Shown: piece after piece, positions 14,268-16,227 of the stretch
How the letters are laid out: the number at the start of each line of letters is the position of its first letter
Numbering within the stretch: position 1 is the stretch's first letter
Assembly: GCA_019348475.1 (NCBI GenBank)
Contig: JAHWJJ010000035.1
Span: forward strand, 1 to 16,227
Reading direction: 5' to 3'
Origin: Gemmatimonadota bacterium
GTDB lineage: Bacteria > Gemmatimonadota > Gemmatimonadetes > Longimicrobiales > Longimicrobiaceae
Length of the DNA stretch: 16,227 bases
Position numbers and translations under genes: made by a program
The notes under the pieces: model-generated
Seen by the model: the letters and a program-made list of their open reading frames with translations, nothing else
Database searches by the model: none
Told to the model about the DNA's origin: nothing

Positions 14268-14753
14268 ATGCCGCTGACCCGCCTTCGCCGGCTCACCGCC
14301 GCCGGTCTTGCATGCGCCGCGCTGCTGGCCGCTCCGACCGCGCTCGCCGCCCAGACGACGGTGCGGCCGGGCGCGTACGTGCGCATTCTGGCGCCGTCCC
14401 TCGCGGACTCGCTGCTCGCCGGCATGGTGCTGGTGATCGACTCGGCGTCGCTGCTGCTCTCGCCGTCCACTTCGGGGGGATCGCGGACGGTGGCGCTGCG
14501 AGACATCGAGCGGCTGGAGGTGCGGGGGCCCGGGGCGCCGCGCACCTTGACTGGCGCGCTCTGGGGGCTGGCTGCTGGCGCCGTGGCAGGCTACGCGATC
14601 TGCCACGTGGCATCCGCGTCGCCGCACAGAAACTGCCCCTGGCTCAAAGGCACCTTTACGGGTGGCGTGGTGGGGCTGGTGCTGGGCGCCGAGGTGGGCA
14701 TGCGCGTCCCTGGACCGTACCGCTGGCACGCTGCCGTCGCGCCGCGACCGTAG
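14268..14753 (+). CDS. Secreted small protein of unknown function
   Basis: This 161-residue protein starts with a classical signal peptide: MPLTRLRRLTAAG, a hydrophobic AALLAAPTALA and a cut predicted at ALAA/QTTV. The mature part begins with a beta-rich segment (GAYVRILAPSLADSLLAGMV, then LRDIERLEV). It ends in a Gly/Ala-rich segment (TGALWGLAAGAVAGYAI, GGVVGLVLGAEVGM) that could enter a membrane. ATG 14268 was preferred to ATG 14253 because GGAG lies nine bases ahead of it (14255-14258). No family name can be given. Its two Cys residues are C16 in the signal and one in the mature part. Confidence 0.68.
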   Translation: MPLTRLRRLTAAGLACAALLAAPTALAAQTTVRPGAYVRILAPSLADSLLAGMVLVIDSASLLLSPSTSGGSRTVALRDIERLEVRGPGAPRTLTGALWGLAAGAVAGYAICHVASASPHRNCPWLKGTFTGGVVGLVLGAEVGMRVPGPYRWHAAVAPRP

Positions 14754-15092
14754 CCGGTATACGGAACGCGGCGGCCGAGCCGGCGCAATACGGTGTGGGC
14801 GCGCGGACGATCACGCCGAGGCGGCCGCCGCCGTCAAGCCGGTGAGGCCGGGTACGGTCGTCGGCTGCTGGGGTTCAACGGCCAGGGGGCTTGAACTGCG
14901 GCGGGGCTCTCGCCGAGCTTGCGGTGCAGTCCGCGGAGGCCGGACTTTGGGGCTCCCGTCGGCGATTTCAATCGCTCCGGCGCGGGCTCGAATCCGCGCC
15001 GCGCGGCCGAAATTGTGCGTGGCCGCGCGAGGGGCCATCCTTACCGGCGAGTCCGGCGACACCGGGCCGTCCCCTGCAACCGCTGCGCATCC
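14754..15092. other. Intergenic region (339 bases)
   Basis: This region lies between the secreted protein and the Nudix gene. The open frame from 14919 joins the Nudix gene, but its first part has no domain character. A hairpin at 15000-15029 and GCGATT/AATCGC near 14963-14976 are the only structures seen. No convincing promoter was found. Confidence 0.5.
15000..15029. repeat. GC-rich hairpin upstream of the Nudix gene
   Basis: CGCGCGGCC (15000-15008) pairs perfectly with GGCCGCGCG (15021-15029) around a 12-base, A/T-containing loop. It lies 63 bases before the GTG start and may be in the leader. Confidence 0.5.
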
Positions 15093-16001
15093 GTGTCCGA
15101 TCCCACGCCGCCCGAGGCCCAGTCCGCCGCCTCCGCCGCCCGCCGCGCGACGGACGATCCGTACGTCTTTCTGATCCCGGCGGAGGCGCTGCCGGCGGGG
15201 TTCCGGGAGAAGGTGGCGGCGGGCGCGTTCACCCCCGCGCCCACGCGGCCGGCGGCGACCGTGCTGCTGGTGCGCGACGGGGCGGCGGCGCCGGAGGTGC
15301 TGCTGCTGCGGCGCCACGGGCGCAGCGGCTTTGCCGCGGACGCCTGGGTGTTCCCCGGCGGCGTGGTGGACGCGGCGGACCGCGACCTTTCCATCGTGGA
15401 CCGCCTGGACGGCCCCACCCCCAGCGAGTGGGCCGCGCGGCTGGGGGTGGACGATCCCGCGGAGGCGGTGGGATACGTGGTCGCCGCGATCCGCGAGGCG
15501 TTCGAAGAGACGGGGATCCTGCTGGCGCGCGACGCGGCCGGCGCGCCCCCGGCGGCGGACGAGGCACTGGAGGTGGCGCGGCGGGCGCTGCTGTCGGACG
15601 TGATCGGCATCCGCGAGATCGTGCTGAACCAGGACCTGCGCCTGGCCGGCGACGGGGTGGCGTACCTGGCGCACTGGGTCACGCCGCAGCCGGAGCCGCG
15701 CCGCTACGACACGCGCTTCTTCCTTGCGCGCGCGGAGCCGGACGCCGTCTGCGTGACGCACGAGGCGGAGATGACGGACAGCGTGTGGATTACCGCCGCC
15801 GACGCGGTGCGGCACTTCGAAGAGGGCGGGCTGCGCCTGCTGCCGCCCACCATCCACACGCTGCGCCGGCTGGTGGACCTCCCCTCGGCCGACGCCGTCT
15901 TCGCGCGCGTGGCCGACGCCCCCGTGCCCATGATCCTCCCTTCGATGCAGCCGCACCCCGACGGCGTGGCCATCGTGCTGCCCGACGAGGCGCGGGAGTA
16001 G
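15093..16001 (+). CDS. Nudix hydrolase, NUDT19-like split Nudix box
   Basis: This 302-residue protein would cleave a nucleoside diphosphate linked to another moiety; acyl-CoA is possible by resemblance. AWVFPGGVVDAAD (84-96) and AAIREAFEETGILL (131-144; R134, E135, E138, E139, G141) form the two halves of the Nudix box. They are separated by about 43 residues instead of the usual few, an arrangement I recall from NUDT19-type enzymes. The N-terminal strands (PAATVLLVRDG, VLLLRRH) match the fold. GTG 15093 (VSDPTPPEAQS) was chosen because everything upstream is low-complexity; no Shine-Dalgarno sequence is visible, so the start is soft. The C-terminal part (TIHTLRRLVDLPSADAVFAR) is helical and typical of these longer members. 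Confidence 0.82.
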   Translation: MSDPTPPEAQSAASAARRATDDPYVFLIPAEALPAGFREKVAAGAFTPAPTRPAATVLLVRDGAAAPEVLLLRRHGRSGFAADAWVFPGGVVDAADRDLSIVDRLDGPTPSEWAARLGVDDPAEAVGYVVAAIREAFEETGILLARDAAGAPPAADEALEVARRALLSDVIGIREIVLNQDLRLAGDGVAYLAHWVTPQPEPRRYDTRFFLARAEPDAVCVTHEAEMTDSVWITAADAVRHFEEGGLRLLPPTIHTLRRLVDLPSADAVFARVADAPVPMILPSMQPHPDGVAIVLPDEARE

Positions 16002-16227
16002 GGCCAGGGCCCAGGCGACGCACCGGTCCCTGCTGGTGCTCGCCCCTCCACACCCCCCGACGGTCCTGTCATCCTGACCTGTCCGGCGCCGCGCGCAGGA
16101 TTCCATCAAAGCGCTCAACCTCCCGCAGGATTTTAGTATCTGACGAATGAAATCTCGCGCATCTTGCGGAAGAGATTTGCTCGAGGTAGCCGCTGGAGCC
16201 GTTGCAAACGCTGGAGTTTGCCTGTCG
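16002..16227. other. Intergenic end region
   Basis: GCACCGG (16020-16026) can pair with CTGGTGC (16033-16039) but has no T-run behind it, so termination there is doubtful. At 16118-16130 TCAACCTCCCGCAG resembles the start of the hairpin repeat family without its right arm. The last 90 bases are noticeably less GC-rich than the rest. No gene is seen. Confidence 0.45.

Noticed and set aside
16118..16140. Seventh hairpin repeat copy at the right end
   Set aside because: Only the left arm and first loop bases are similar; the right arm is missing, so it is at best a fragment.

Overview
This window is about 16 kb of very GC-rich bacterial chromosome carrying 15 protein genes that I can support. 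No rRNA, tRNA, CRISPR array, transposase or phage gene is visible. The base composition, short interspersed hairpin repeats and gene types (a signal-peptide protein with an Ala/Gly-rich end, Cys-rich and acidic orphan small proteins, an NtrY-like kinase) look like Gemmatimonadota, perhaps the Longimicrobium group. That placement is an impression from sequence style, not a phylogenetic result.

Layout. 1-276: two copies of a hairpin repeat. 277-1784 (+): an amidohydrolase overlapping by 4 bases with a GNAT acetyltransferase. 1798-3783 (-): a large secreted lipoprotein, convergent with that pair. 4013-4653 (-): a two-gene unit in which a 52-residue Ser-rich acidic peptide overlaps a 161-residue protein with nine Cys; it has its own candidate promoter and a strong hairpin behind it. 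5084-6208 (+): an MGDG-synthase-type glycosyltransferase, divergent from the peptide unit. A long nested inverted repeat at 6219-6313 separates it from a convergent Ppx/GppA phosphatase (6334-7917, -). 7918-8472: a cluster of three repeat copies. 8473-11434 (-): four small or medium genes read the same way (HTH-like protein, acidic 116-residue protein, 61-residue disordered protein, serine beta-lactamase-like hydrolase). Each has a convincing or plausible terminator, and three have candidate promoters, so they look like separate transcription units rather than one operon. 11844-12578 (-) and 12688-13941 (+): a divergent SAM methyltransferase and a sensor histidine kinase. 13989-14146: two more repeat copies. 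14268-16001 (+): a secreted small protein and a Nudix hydrolase.

Most genes are independent housekeeping or accessory functions: lipid glycosylation, polyphosphate/(p)ppGpp metabolism, nucleotide-diphosphate cleavage, signalling, cell-envelope hydrolase. Only the amidohydrolase/GNAT pair and the peptide/Cys-rich pair are tight enough to be called operons. The two observations most worth following are the peptide/Cys-rich pair, which resembles an orphan peptide-modification locus without a visible maturase, and a hairpin repeat family with an invariant GCAGTTT loop and changing stem bases.
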